DNA of 27,566 nt, taken from a virus. The position numbers and the translations under genes were made by a program. The number at the start of each line of letters is the position of its first letter. The stretch's first letter is position 1. Under the pieces are notes generated by a model, which made no database searches, was not told the origin of the DNA, and saw only the letters and a list, made by a program, of their open reading frames with translations. Below are positions 1-5,958 of the stretch, piece after piece. Location: the IMG/VR virus record IMGVR_UViG_3300038701_001483, positions 1-27,566 of that record, one strand, 5' to 3'.

Positions 1-772
1 AGACCACGACGGGATCAGTCTCGTCGGCCTTCATGTATTCGGCCTCGACCTTGCCTAGATCGGCCAGCGTCTCGCAGGCGTCGATCCGGCCCTTCCAGTC
101 AGTGTTGGAAGGCGGCGGGGCTTCTTCGTCCTCCCGCCCGCTTGCGCCGCCTTCCTGGGCGAACGGGTCATCGTCGTCCCATTCGCTTCGTTTCTTCGAC
201 AGGGCAGCGTCGAGCTTCGCCGCCAGGTCGGGGCGGTTCGCGCGCGCGTCCGAAATGGCCGCCGATGCATTGCCCGCCAGATATGCGTCCAGTTTTGTCG
301 CATCAGGCGCGCGGGCGATGTTGGCGATGATCTTGCCCACTGCCTCGGCCAGCGTGTCTTTTTCGGGTTCGGCTTCCAGCTTTTCGATGCGGTAAACCTT
401 CACCGCGCCGCGCCGCTCCTTCACGGGCGCTTCAAAGCTAGCCGGGATGTGGCTCATCCCGGCGATGCGAACGCCGCCGACCTTCGCGCCCCCGAACATC
501 GCATCGGGGTCGCGGAACAGCTTCACGGTCTTTCCGATCCACTTTTTCGCGTCCGGCCCCCATTGCGACATGAGAACGCGCGCCATGCCCTTGCAGGGAC
601 GCCACGGCCGATCTTTGCCGCCGGGGTAAAACAGCCGCACCTTCTTCTTTTCCGCGCCCTTGTCGTCGACGTCGGTGATGGTGATCGTCTTCGGCCCGCC
701 AAGCAGATCGTCGCCGACCAGTTCGTCGCTTTCCGGCGCGACCAGCGGTGAAATGTCCAGAACATCGCTCAT
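1..772 (-). CDS. Probable phage DNA-binding/recombination partner protein (3' end outside window)
   Basis: I translated this from the ATG at 772; it stays open for 257 codons to the left edge, so the C-terminus is missing. Its start overlaps the stop of the upstream exonuclease gene (ATGA, 769-772), so the two are translationally coupled. Residues about 40-115 carry a stretch with WRP, WGPDAKKWIGKTVKLFRD and GGVRIAGMSHI. This resembles, from memory, small OB-like domains of phage proteins encoded beside recombinases. A variable acidic region (DDDDPFAQEGG) follows near residue 200. By analogy with exonuclease/annealing-protein pairs it could bind ssDNA or pair with the exonuclease. No annealing-family motif (RecT, Erf, Rad52) is visible, so function is inferred from context only. 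Confidence 0.72.
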   Translation of the reverse strand, partial: MSDVLDISPLVAPESDELVGDDLLGGPKTITITDVDDKGAEKKKVRLFYPGGKDRPWRPCKGMARVLMSQWGPDAKKWIGKTVKLFRDPDAMFGGAKVGGVRIAGMSHIPASFEAPVKERRGAVKVYRIEKLEAEPEKDTLAEAVGKIIANIARAPDATKLDAYLAGNASAAISDARANRPDLAAKLDAALSKKRSEWDDDDPFAQEGGASGREDEEAPPPSNTDWKGRIDACETLADLGKVEAEYMKADETDPVVV

Positions 773-1461
773 ACGTAAATCTCCATTTCAATGCGCCGCT
801 CGGTCGGGATCAGGCCCGGCTTTCCAGAAACAGCGGCCTCGAAATCGCCCACGATTTGGGCAATCTTGCTTTCGGCATCCTCGCAGGCAGCAAGGATCGC
901 CTCCTGCACTTCCCCGTCGGCAGCGATCCGCATCGGGATCATCGGCAAGCCACCGCTGAAACTGATCAGGTCGCACCAGCGCCGCTTGCACACCATCAAC
1001 CCGGTCTGGACCTGCAGCACGAAGTCGTCGGGCACGGATCCATCGCGCCAGTGCTCGACGATTGTCTGCACCTGGTATTTCTGCATCCTCGACTTGCACT
1101 CGATCATGCCGTCATCGCCGACCAGTCCATCCGGCGAACAGCCCAGAGTGAACCCGAACTCGTCATTGGTGACGAAGCCGCATTGATGAACCGGCGCGTG
1201 ATGTTGCGAGTAGAGGCTGCGCGCCTCGATCTCGTCCTCATGGCCGCGCAGCATGGCATCGCTGACATAGGACGGCTCGACGTATCCAGTGATCCGCTGC
1301 GCCGCCAGCTCCCACAGATGCGACCGGCTCTTGTCGTTGTTCGTGCGCTTGAGGGTCGGAGTCAGCAGCAGCTTGACCTCGCTGGCGGTGATGAGCCCGC
1401 ACCGAGCGGCGTGCCACTCGTCGCTGCCCTGAACGAGATTGTCGTGATAGGTTACGGTCAT
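769..1461 (-). CDS. YqaJ/lambda-exonuclease-family viral recombinase
   Basis: A 230-residue PD-(D/E)XK nuclease of the YqaJ viral recombinase family, the type that resects double-stranded ends in phage recombination. The N-terminus has the family signature QGSDEWHAARCGLITAS (about residues 11-27). GHEDEIEARSLY follows at 73-84, the catalytic aspartate lies in SPDG (109-112) and the E-x-K pair in ECK (121-123), as expected for lambda Exo relatives. The reading frame opens further upstream (to 1542), but the extra N-terminus is basic and unlike the family. ATG 1461 overlaps the preceding stop (ATGA), so I chose it. It lies between a small unknown gene and the probable DNA-binding partner in the leftward early operon. 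Confidence 0.92.
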   Translation of the reverse strand: MTVTYHDNLVQGSDEWHAARCGLITASEVKLLLTPTLKRTNNDKSRSHLWELAAQRITGYVEPSYVSDAMLRGHEDEIEARSLYSQHHAPVHQCGFVTNDEFGFTLGCSPDGLVGDDGMIECKSRMQKYQVQTIVEHWRDGSVPDDFVLQVQTGLMVCKRRWCDLISFSGGLPMIPMRIAADGEVQEAILAACEDAESKIAQIVGDFEAAVSGKPGLIPTERRIEMEIYV

Positions 1462-1634
1462 GCTCCCCACTCCTCCTCCAGCTTGGCCCGACGTTCGGGC
1501 CAGTCGGCGGGCAGCCTGCCCTGCCAGTCCATCGCCTCCCACTCCGCGTCAGCGAGGGCCTTGATCTTGGCCGACGAGTGGCGGCGCATATCGGTGTGGA
1601 GGTCTTCGTCGGGGCAGATGTCTTCGGGTTCCAT
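1458..1634 (-). CDS. Small hypothetical protein (58 aa)
   Basis: A 58-residue, acidic, Trp-rich protein (MEPEDICPDEDLHTDM at the N-terminus, EWEAMDWQGRLPADWPERR in the middle). ATGs also exist at 1640 and 1652. I prefer 1634 because GGGAG sits 7 bases upstream and the codon overlaps the previous gene's stop as TGATG. The 3' end overlaps the exonuclease start by ATGA. The E/W-rich helix resembles many short phage early proteins, but I recognise no family. The tight coupling to the exonuclease suggests an accessory early role, which is inference only. Confidence 0.7.
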   Translation of the reverse strand: MEPEDICPDEDLHTDMRRHSSAKIKALADAEWEAMDWQGRLPADWPERRAKLEEEWGA

Positions 1635-1924
1635 CACCATTCTCCCGTCCATGTCTTGATGCGGTGGCGCAGGACTTGGTCGCGGTCGCGGCGGTCGCGG
1701 CGCGCACGGTCAACGGCCTTACGGTAGGTTGCGGCGATGCGTTCGAGACGCAGGTGCTCGTCGCGGTCGGCGCAGTGCTGGCAGTGATCGCCGTCGAAAT
1801 AGGCGCGTTCGGCGTAGTCGGCGCTGGCGTTGAACTGGCGCAGCATCTCTGCGTCTTCGCGCTGCTCGCGCCAGTATTCGGCGCGCTCGGCCACGGCTTC
1901 GGGGTCATACATGGGCGCGCTCAT
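1634..1924 (-). CDS. Hypothetical protein with a CxxC pair (96 aa)
   Basis: A 96-residue charged, probably helical protein. It has a single HCQHC motif near residues 47-51 within DGDHCQHCADRDEHLR, possibly a minimal metal site. A strongly basic stretch (RRDRRDRDQVLRHR) lies near the C-terminus and could contact nucleic acid. The start ATG overlaps the upstream pentapeptide gene's stop as ATGA. The stop shares one base with the next gene's ATG. I recognise no family, and the open antisense frames here look like GC-rich shadows. Confidence 0.7.
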   Translation of the reverse strand: MSAPMYDPEAVAERAEYWREQREDAEMLRQFNASADYAERAYFDGDHCQHCADRDEHLRLERIAATYRKAVDRARRDRRDRDQVLRHRIKTWTGEW

Positions 1925-2436
1925 GCTGCGTCCTCCTGCTTGAATGCTTTGGGAAAGTGCCGCCTCGCCTGCTTTTCGAGGAAGTCGAGAATGTCAGCGG
2001 TTTCGTCGGCAAGCGCCTTTCTGGGGCAATCAGGCGAACCCCAATGCGCGCGGGCCTCAGCCCATGTGAAATAGCGGCAACCCGCTGCGATCTTCGCACC
2101 GTTGTCGTTCAGGGTGAAAATATACCCGTCGCTGCGCTGCGCGGTTATGCCGCCCCGGAACGTGCCGCCTTGGAACGTGCCGCCCCGGAACTCGCCGCCC
2201 CGGAACTCGCCGCCCCAGAACGTGCCGCCCCAGAACTCGCCGCCCCAGAACTCGCCGCCCCAGAACTCGCCGCCCCAGAACTCGCCGCCCCGGAACGTGC
2301 CGCTGTAAATCCGCAGCAGTTCATTGTTGTAAAAGCGCGGTCCTTCGCCCGGGTGGCGGCTGGCGTCTTCACACCAGCCATCGCCGTGATCGCGCAGCTT
2401 GAGCGTCGGGTGGTTGTTGATGATGCGGATGGTCAT
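1921..2436 (-). CDS. Pentapeptide-repeat-like protein
   Basis: 171 residues in three parts. The N-terminus (1-44, [19 protein letters not shown]) is followed by about eleven five-residue repeats at roughly residues 46-100, and then by a domain with [26 protein letters not shown]. The repeats read G-[T/E]-F-[W/R/Q]-G. This matches the pentapeptide register of small residue, D/N-like, L/F centre, S/T/R-like and G, with glycine replacing the usual alanine. Such repeats fold as right-handed quadrilateral beta-helices, and some family members mimic DNA. The start at 2436 overlaps the upstream stop (ATGA). The repeat is almost perfect at DNA level, so unit number may vary. Function is unknown. Confidence 0.82.
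   Translation of the reverse strand: MTIRIINNHPTLKLRDHGDGWCEDASRHPGEGPRFYNNELLRIYSGTFRGGEFWGGEFWGGEFWGGEFWGGTFWGGEFRGGEFRGGTFQGGTFRGGITAQRSDGYIFTLNDNGAKIAAGCRYFTWAEARAHWGSPDCPRKALADETADILDFLEKQARRHFPKAFKQEDAA
2150..2299 (-). repeat. 15-bp tandem repeat, 10 units, coding
   Basis: Ten head-to-tail 15-bp units with plus-strand consensus ccgccccRgaacKYg lie inside the pentapeptide-repeat gene. Units at 2225-2239, 2240-2254, 2255-2269 and 2270-2284 are identical. The others differ mainly at two sites: agaa/ggaa and ctcg/cgtg. The near-identity suggests recent slippage-type expansion that preserves the frame (15 bp gives 5 codons). It is not a CRISPR array because there are no spacers. Confidence 0.97.
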
Positions 2437-2705
2437 GCTACACCTCCCGCAGGAACGTAGCTTTCCGCAGGCCGAGCGTTTTCTACATCGCACACCGAGC
2501 AATCGTAAGCCGGATGGGGTTCGTCATTGCCGCAAGTCAGGCACGGGAAATGCCCGTCGCCATCGCAAGCGTCGCAGTTGATGAGCCAGTTATCGGGATC
2601 GTTCGCGCTGGCATACGCCTTGCGCGGCACGCGGCCCGTGCCGTCACATTCGCGGCAGGGGCGAACCCAACCGTGACCGCTGAAATTGAGATGTGCGCAG
2701 GTCAT
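2433..2705 (-). CDS. Small DnaJ-type zinc-finger protein
   Basis: 90 residues with paired-cysteine motifs of the DnaJ central-domain type: CRECDGTG (17-24), CDACDGDG (44-51), CLTCGN (55-60) and DCSVCD (68-73). Four CxxC pairs could bind two zinc ions. There is no J domain, so this is a stand-alone zinc-binding module, not a co-chaperone. Small phage proteins of this kind are common and mostly uncharacterised. The start overlaps the previous stop (ATGA, 2702-2705) and the stop overlaps the pentapeptide gene start (ATGA, 2433-2436). A role in nucleic-acid or protein binding is inference. Confidence 0.8.
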   Translation of the reverse strand: MTCAHLNFSGHGWVRPCRECDGTGRVPRKAYASANDPDNWLINCDACDGDGHFPCLTCGNDEPHPAYDCSVCDVENARPAESYVPAGGVA

Positions 2706-2941
2706 GCCGCCGCACCCCCAACAAAGTCGCAGGGGCTGTCCGCTCCATCACCGCGCGCGCGGCCCGAATTGTCGAGAAGCCATACTGTTCCCGGGGACAT
2801 GCCGGTGGAAATGTGGTCCTTAACGCGATGGCGGCCAATGTTGACTTCGGACGGACCAAGGTATGTCGCGGGTCGCCCGTCCCGCAAAACAAGCTCGCGC
2901 CCGACTGCTGGCCATTTCGCGTTTGTGGTGGTGATCTTCAT
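2702..2941 (-). CDS. First gene of the leftward early operon, hypothetical (79 aa)
   Basis: A 79-residue protein starting MKITTTNAKWPAVG, with a beta-rich look (RELVLRDGRPATYLGPSEV). An in-frame upstream extension to 3001 exists, but ATG 2941 has a good ribosome-binding site (AAGGAG, 7 bases upstream). The extension would also run through the promoter and operators. The gene sits about 20 bases after the predicted transcription start of the repressor-controlled leftward promoter, so it is the first cistron of the recombination operon. I recognise no family. Confidence 0.72.
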   Translation of the reverse strand: MKITTTNAKWPAVGRELVLRDGRPATYLGPSEVNIGRHRVKDHISTGMSPGTVWLLDNSGRARGDGADSPCDFVGGAAA

Positions 2942-2966
2942 TGCCGTCTCCTTCGTTGTGGAGACG

Positions 2967-2995
2967 GTTATGCATTTTGCGTTATGCGCTGTCAA
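2967..2995 (-). promoter_or_regulatory. Leftward early promoter (PL-like)
   Basis: On the minus strand the -35 hexamer TTGACA (2995-2990, perfect consensus) is separated by exactly 17 bases from CATAAC (2972-2967, 4/6 to TATAAT). Transcription would start near 2960, just upstream of the ribosome-binding site and ATG 2941. One operator-like copy fills the spacer and touches the -10 box, and another lies directly upstream of -35. Repressor binding here would plausibly block RNA polymerase. Confidence 0.75.
2972..2986 (-). promoter_or_regulatory. Operator-like site O-L1
   Basis: On the minus strand this reads CATAACGCAAAATGC. It is one of four copies of a 15-bp motif clustered around the repressor gene, and it lies between the -35 and -10 boxes of the leftward promoter. 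With the following bases it forms two GCATAAC half-sites 14 bp apart. Confidence 0.65.
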
Positions 2996-2997
2996 AC

Positions 2998-3012
2998 GCA
3001 TTTTGCATTATG
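2998..3012 (-). promoter_or_regulatory. Operator-like site O-L2
   Basis: On the minus strand this reads CATAATGCAAAATGC, 14/15 identical to O-L1. It lies 26 bp from O-L1, just upstream of the -35 box, which suits cooperative repressor binding. Confidence 0.6.
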
Positions 3013-3026
3013 GAGTCGATTTTTTG

Positions 3027-3350
3027 CTAATCTGCGCCTTCAAGCCCTCGAAGCATGGCGAGTGCGGCCTGCTTTTTCGTCCAAGGGAGCGAATCGACGA
3101 TGCGCGCTATTTCGGCTGCGTGATCGACTTCATCGCCAGGGGCGCGGCCTGTCCCGTAAAGCAGCCATTGCTCGGTGACGTGGAAGCGCCTTGCGTAAAT
3201 GCTGGCTCTTTTCGCGGGGATACCTCGTGATCCGTTCTCGTGCCCTAGATACGTGCTTACAGCTATCCCCATGGCCTCGGCAGCATCTTTGGCGGTTTCA
3301 AAGCCCGCTCGCACACGAGCGCGTTTCAATCTGGCAGCTGGTGTAGGCAT
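3027..3350 (-). CDS. CI-like phage repressor, XRE/HTH family
   Basis: 107 residues starting MPTPAARLKRARVRAG. An XRE-type helix-turn-helix spans about residues 8-55: FETAKDAAEAMGIAVSTYLGHE is the recognition region and RGIPAKRASIYARRFHVTEQWLLYGTG the end of the domain. The short C-terminal helix (about 80-107) could dimerise. There is no LexA/S24 peptidase domain, so RecA-triggered self-cleavage is unlikely. The frame is open much further upstream, but that part is low-complexity basic sequence crossing the divergent promoter region. ATG 3350 has no Shine-Dalgarno sequence. Instead a TATAGT -10 box lies six bases upstream, suggesting a leaderless mRNA. Divergent to a Cro-like gene and flanked by operators on both sides. 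Confidence 0.87.
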   Translation of the reverse strand: MPTPAARLKRARVRAGFETAKDAAEAMGIAVSTYLGHENGSRGIPAKRASIYARRFHVTEQWLLYGTGRAPGDEVDHAAEIARIVDSLPWTKKQAALAMLRGLEGAD

Positions 3351-3356
3351 GGCTGC

Positions 3357-3362
3357 ACTATA
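3357..3362 (-). promoter_or_regulatory. -10 box of the repressor promoter
   Basis: On the minus strand this reads TATAGT (5/6 to consensus). It ends six bases before the repressor ATG, so transcription would begin at or beside the A of the start codon. No convincing -35 is seen at 16-18 bp. The operator-like copy at 3371-3385 lies where an activator or autoregulating repressor could act. Confidence 0.45.
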
Positions 3363-3370
3363 AATCGCAC

Positions 3371-3385
3371 CATAACGCAAAAGGC
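3371..3385 (+). promoter_or_regulatory. Operator-like site O-R1
   Basis: Plus strand CATAACGCAAAAGGC, 14/15 identical to O-L1. It sits between the divergent repressor and Cro-like starts, immediately upstream of the repressor -10 box. Confidence 0.6.
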
Positions 3386-3387
3386 GC

Positions 3388-3416
3388 TTGCATTGCTGTA
3401 ACGCATTATGCATAAC
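3388..3416 (+). promoter_or_regulatory. Rightward early promoter (PR-like) with operator O-R2
   Basis: TTGCAT (3388-3393, weak -35) is 17 bases from CATAAC (3411-3416, the same -10 as in the leftward promoter). The spacer includes a degenerate operator copy (3397-3411, TGTAACGCATTATGC, 11/15 to O-L1). Over TAACGCAWWATGCATAAC the leftward and rightward promoters agree at 16 of 18 positions. Transcription would start near ATG 3423. Confidence 0.5.
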
Positions 3417-3422
3417 GGATGC

Positions 3423-3614
3423 ATGATAAGCCACCGCGACATTATCCGAAGCGTCGGCCATGCAGAGGTTGCCGAGGCGACTGGCAGGCCGATCACGACC
3501 GTGCGCTCGTGGGCGCAGCGCAACAGCATCCCTGTTAGCGAATGGCCTGTTTTCGTGGAGCGTGATTGGGCAACTGCCGACGCTTTGCTCGCCTCGCGCG
3601 GGGAAGCCGCATGA
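3423..3614 (+). CDS. Cro-like HTH protein
   Basis: 63 residues beginning MISHRDIIRSVGHAEVAEATG. A helix-turn-helix runs from about 8 to 40 (HAEVAEATGRPITTVRSWAQRNSIPVSEWPVF), resembling the small Cro/YdaS-type or 'carph-isopro' HTH proteins of alphaproteobacterial phages. It is divergent from the repressor and is the first gene of the rightward operon, the classic position for Cro. An in-frame ATG at 3408 would add five residues. I prefer 3423 because it lies six bases after the putative -10 box, but neither start has a clear Shine-Dalgarno. The stop overlaps the next start (ATGA). Confidence 0.8.
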   Translation: MISHRDIIRSVGHAEVAEATGRPITTVRSWAQRNSIPVSEWPVFVERDWATADALLASRGEAA

Positions 3615-3757
3615 TCCGCCCGCACCGCCTCGCGTGGCTCTACGTGCCGACGATTGCGACCTTCCACCGCATCGACCGCGCTCATGATCTGCGACCGCAG
3701 TCGCGCGACTGGCGCGGGCTGAACGACAACGCCGCGTCGCCGCAGGGTGCGGCATGA
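3611..3757 (+). CDS. Small hypothetical protein (48 aa)
   Basis: 48 residues (MIRPHRLAWLYVPTIATFHR...), basic and aromatic at the N-terminus. It overlaps the Cro-like stop by ATGA (3611-3614) and the next gene start by ATGA (3754-3757). This double coupling is the main support. No family recognised. Confidence 0.5.
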   Translation: MIRPHRLAWLYVPTIATFHRIDRAHDLRPQSRDWRGLNDNAASPQGAA

Positions 3758-3963
3758 GCGCGCGGCGCGTCCTCTACGATTTCCTGTGCAGCGCCTTTTA
3801 CGGCCAGCACATGCAGCGCGCCGGATGCGATGCGCGCGCACCTGAATGCAGCAGCGACAGGTCGCCCCCTGTCGGTCAATCCGCTGCACGCGAGGCGGGG
3901 TCTGTTCCCTTTGGCTCCGCCTCGCAACTCAAGTTCGATCCCCTCCATATCCCCAACCAATAG
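3754..3963 (+). CDS. Small hypothetical protein (69 aa)
   Basis: 69 residues starting MSARRVLYDFLCSAFYGQHMQRAG, with two cysteines in the middle (AGCDARAPECSS) and a Ser/Pro-rich C-terminal half without obvious fold. It is coupled to the preceding small gene by ATGA. The ribosome-binding site of the next gene directly follows its TAG. I see no recognisable domain, and the second half could be disordered. Confidence 0.5.
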   Translation: MSARRVLYDFLCSAFYGQHMQRAGCDARAPECSSDRSPPVGQSAAREAGSVPFGSASQLKFDPLHIPNQ

Positions 3964-3975
3964 CAGGAGCCGCGC

Positions 3976-4827
3976 GTGTTTCGTGATCCGCAAATGTCCG
4001 AGTGCCGCGATGGGACGTTTACCACGTCTGGTAATCATGAGCGCAAAAAACGGCGGTCGATCCCGTCTGGAGGGCCGCAGCATCGCATTCCGAAGCTAGT
4101 CCATGGCCGCAAGACGCAGCGATCGGGGCTCACACTCGGCTCCGGCCACGATGCGGTTCGTGAAGGCCGGACGCTCTTCCCGTCGACGGTCGTCAACGCT
4201 GACGAGAGCCCGCGGTTGCTTGTCTCTGGCGTGAACCAACGCAAGGTCGGGCGACTGGTCACGAAAGGCGCGTGGGCCGGGATGCCGATTTACACGCTCA
4301 CGCTCGAAGAGCGCGCGACGTGCCCGCGATCCTGCAAGCAATGGCAGTCCTGCTATGGCAACAACATGCACTTCTCGCGCCGCCACCGGCTCGACGAGGA
4401 CATGATTGTCCATCTCTATGAAGAGATTGAGGCGAAGGCTTCCGAGCACCCCGGCGGCTTTGTCGTCCGCGCGCACATTCTCGGCGACTTCGGGTCGCCA
4501 GATAATGCCGAACTTGCCCTGACCTACATTCGCATGTGGCGGCTGGCGCTGACCGAGTTTTCGGCGCTGCGCATGTGGTCCTACACCGCCCATCATCCGG
4601 ACAGCGAGATCGGCCAAGTGATCCGCTCGCTCAACGCGACATTCCCCGACCGCTGCCGCGTTCGCTTTTCCGGCCACGCGCTCGGCGGAGAGGGCGCTGT
4701 CGTGATCGACCGCCCCGAAGACAGCGAGCACGTCGTCTGTCCCGCGCAAACCGACGGCACCGACTGCTGCGCCACCTGCGCGCTTTGCTGGTCGATGGAC
4801 CGCACGGTCGAATTTCTCAAGCACTAG
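3976..4827 (+). CDS. Cys-rich phage protein, Gp88-like
   Basis: 283 residues from a GTG start with AGGAG six bases upstream (3965-3969). The core [21 protein letters not shown] is followed by [17 protein letters not shown] and a cysteine cluster at about C116, C120 and C126. A second cluster at the C-terminus has about five cysteines (C255, C264, C265, C268, C271; [10 protein letters not shown]). The layout resembles, from memory, the mycobacteriophage 'gene product 88' type of proteins, whose function is unknown. Eight clustered cysteines could bind zinc or an iron-sulfur centre. It is the gene immediately before SSB in the early operon, so a DNA-metabolism role is plausible but unproven. 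Confidence 0.75.
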   Translation: MFRDPQMSECRDGTFTTSGNHERKKRRSIPSGGPQHRIPKLVHGRKTQRSGLTLGSGHDAVREGRTLFPSTVVNADESPRLLVSGVNQRKVGRLVTKGAWAGMPIYTLTLEERATCPRSCKQWQSCYGNNMHFSRRHRLDEDMIVHLYEEIEAKASEHPGGFVVRAHILGDFGSPDNAELALTYIRMWRLALTEFSALRMWSYTAHHPDSEIGQVIRSLNATFPDRCRVRFSGHALGGEGAVVIDRPEDSEHVVCPAQTDGTDCCATCALCWSMDRTVEFLKH

Positions 4828-4835
4828 GAGCGCTC

Positions 4836-5306
4836 ATGTCTAGCCTCAACAAAGTCATGCTGATCGGCAATCTCGGGGCCGACCCCGAAGTCCGGTCTTT
4901 CCAAAACGGTGGCAAGGTCGCCAATTTCCGCATCGCTACCAGCGAGACGTGGAAGGACAAGAACACCGGCGAGCGCCAGGAGCGCACCGAGTGGCATTCG
5001 GTCGCGGTGTTCAATGAGGGTCTTGTCGGCGTCATCGAGCGCTACATCAAGAAGGGCTCCAAGGTCTACATCGAGGGCCAACTGCAGACCCGCAAGTGGC
5101 AGGACCAAAGCGGCAATGACCGCTATTCGACCGAGGTGGTCCTGCGCGGCTATGGCGGCTCGCTGGTGATGCTCGGCGACAGGAACACGGGCGGCGGTGC
5201 GGAAGGCGGCGGTTACGGCGCGCCGACGCCTAGCCCCTCGCCGAGCCCGAGCCCTAAACCGAGCGGCGGCTACGACGACCTCGACGACGATATCCCTTTT
5301 GATTGA
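4836..5306 (+). CDS. ssb: Single-stranded DNA-binding protein
   Basis: 156 residues and a typical bacterial-type SSB. The OB-fold spans about 1-110 with [19 protein letters not shown] at the start, [21 protein letters not shown] and [15 protein letters not shown]. It is followed by a Gly-rich then Pro/Ser-rich linker (PSPSPSPSP) and an acidic tip reading [10 protein letters not shown]. The usual tip ends in DDDIPF; here one aspartate follows the phenylalanine. It binds and protects ssDNA and recruits partners through the tip. ATG 4836 has GGAG seven bases upstream. A longer frame upstream (from 4536) is the shadow of the preceding gene. Confidence 0.97.
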   Translation: MSSLNKVMLIGNLGADPEVRSFQNGGKVANFRIATSETWKDKNTGERQERTEWHSVAVFNEGLVGVIERYIKKGSKVYIEGQLQTRKWQDQSGNDRYSTEVVLRGYGGSLVMLGDRNTGGGAEGGGYGAPTPSPSPSPSPKPSGGYDDLDDDIPFD

Positions 5307-5389
5307 CGGCGAGCCTCCACGAAAGCCGCGCAAGCGGTGAGGTTCGTCGCGCGGAGAATAACCCGGCATCAATTCAACAGGGGACGCAC

Positions 5390-5563
5390 ATGGCGCGACG
5401 TTACGGATCCAAGCAGCAGACGAAACAGGCGAAGCGGACAGCGGCGCTGCAGATGGTTGTCATGTCGGATCGGTCCGACGAGGACAAGGTTCGCGCGCTG
5501 GTCGCTTCGTATGGGTTCAGCGAGCCCGAGGCGACGTTCTTTGTGGCGGAGCATTCGTCGTGA
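5390..5563 (+). CDS. Small hypothetical protein (57 aa)
   Basis: 57 residues with a basic N-terminus (MARRYGSKQQTKQAKR) and a short helical C-terminal part (DEDKVRALVASYGFSEPEATFFVAEH) that looks like a UBA-like three-helix unit. That likeness is structural guesswork. AGGGG lies upstream of ATG 5390. The frame opens earlier (5303) but would cross the 83-base gap after ssb. That gap otherwise holds only a small CCGC-GCAA-GCGG hairpin. The stop overlaps the resolvase GTG start. Confidence 0.6.
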   Translation: MARRYGSKQQTKQAKRTAALQMVVMSDRSDEDKVRALVASYGFSEPEATFFVAEHSS

Positions 5564-5958
5564 ATGACTTCGCCCACCTCGACACGCCGCCCGATCCCTG
5601 CACCATCGTGCTGCCGTTTCCGCCTGCGACCCTTTCCGGCCATGCGAAGGGGCACTGGCGGTCGAAGCATGGGCCGACCAAGCAATGGCGCGAGCGTGCT
5701 GCGAAAAAGGCCGCTGCGCTTTGCCTGCCCGATCTGGGCGATGCGAAGCCCTACGAGCCGGGCGGCGACATTCGGCTGCGGATTACGTTCGTGCCGCCCG
5801 ACCGGCGCGGTGATCGGGTCAACTTCCCGAACCGCATGAAGCCGATCTTCGACGGCATTGCCGACGCGCTGGGCGTGAACGACGCGCGGTTCGTTCCAAT
5901 CCTCGACTATCGCCCGCCGCAAAAGCCGGGCTGGGTTGCAATCGAGGTGATCCCATGA
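5560..5958 (+). CDS. RusA-like Holliday junction resolvase
   Basis: 132 residues of the RusA family, which cuts Holliday junctions during phage recombination and replication. The diagnostic block is at about 82-111, RRGDRVNFPNRMKPIFDGI then ADALGVNDARF. It has the expected acidic residues (D85, D98, D108) and the basic residue of the active site (K94). The usual D-x-D-N motif reads D-R-V-N here, so the second aspartate appears replaced. GTG 5560 is in frame with GGAG eight bases upstream and overlaps the previous TGA; ATG 5564 is out of frame. The stop overlaps the next gene by ATGA. Confidence 0.88.
   Translation: MNDFAHLDTPPDPCTIVLPFPPATLSGHAKGHWRSKHGPTKQWRERAAKKAAALCLPDLGDAKPYEPGGDIRLRITFVPPDRRGDRVNFPNRMKPIFDGIADALGVNDARFVPILDYRPPQKPGWVAIEVIP

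Noticed and set aside
748-1659. 303-codon plus-strand frame opposite the exonuclease gene
   Set aside because: The minus-strand exonuclease has full family motifs, and the plus frame crosses four minus-strand gene junctions without its own signals.
2150-2299. CRISPR array
   Set aside because: The 15-bp units are contiguous with no spacers and keep a reading frame, so this is a coding tandem repeat.
5326-5337. CCGC-GCAA-GCGG hairpin after ssb
   Set aside because: Only four base pairs and no T tract; too weak to call a terminator or regulatory element.
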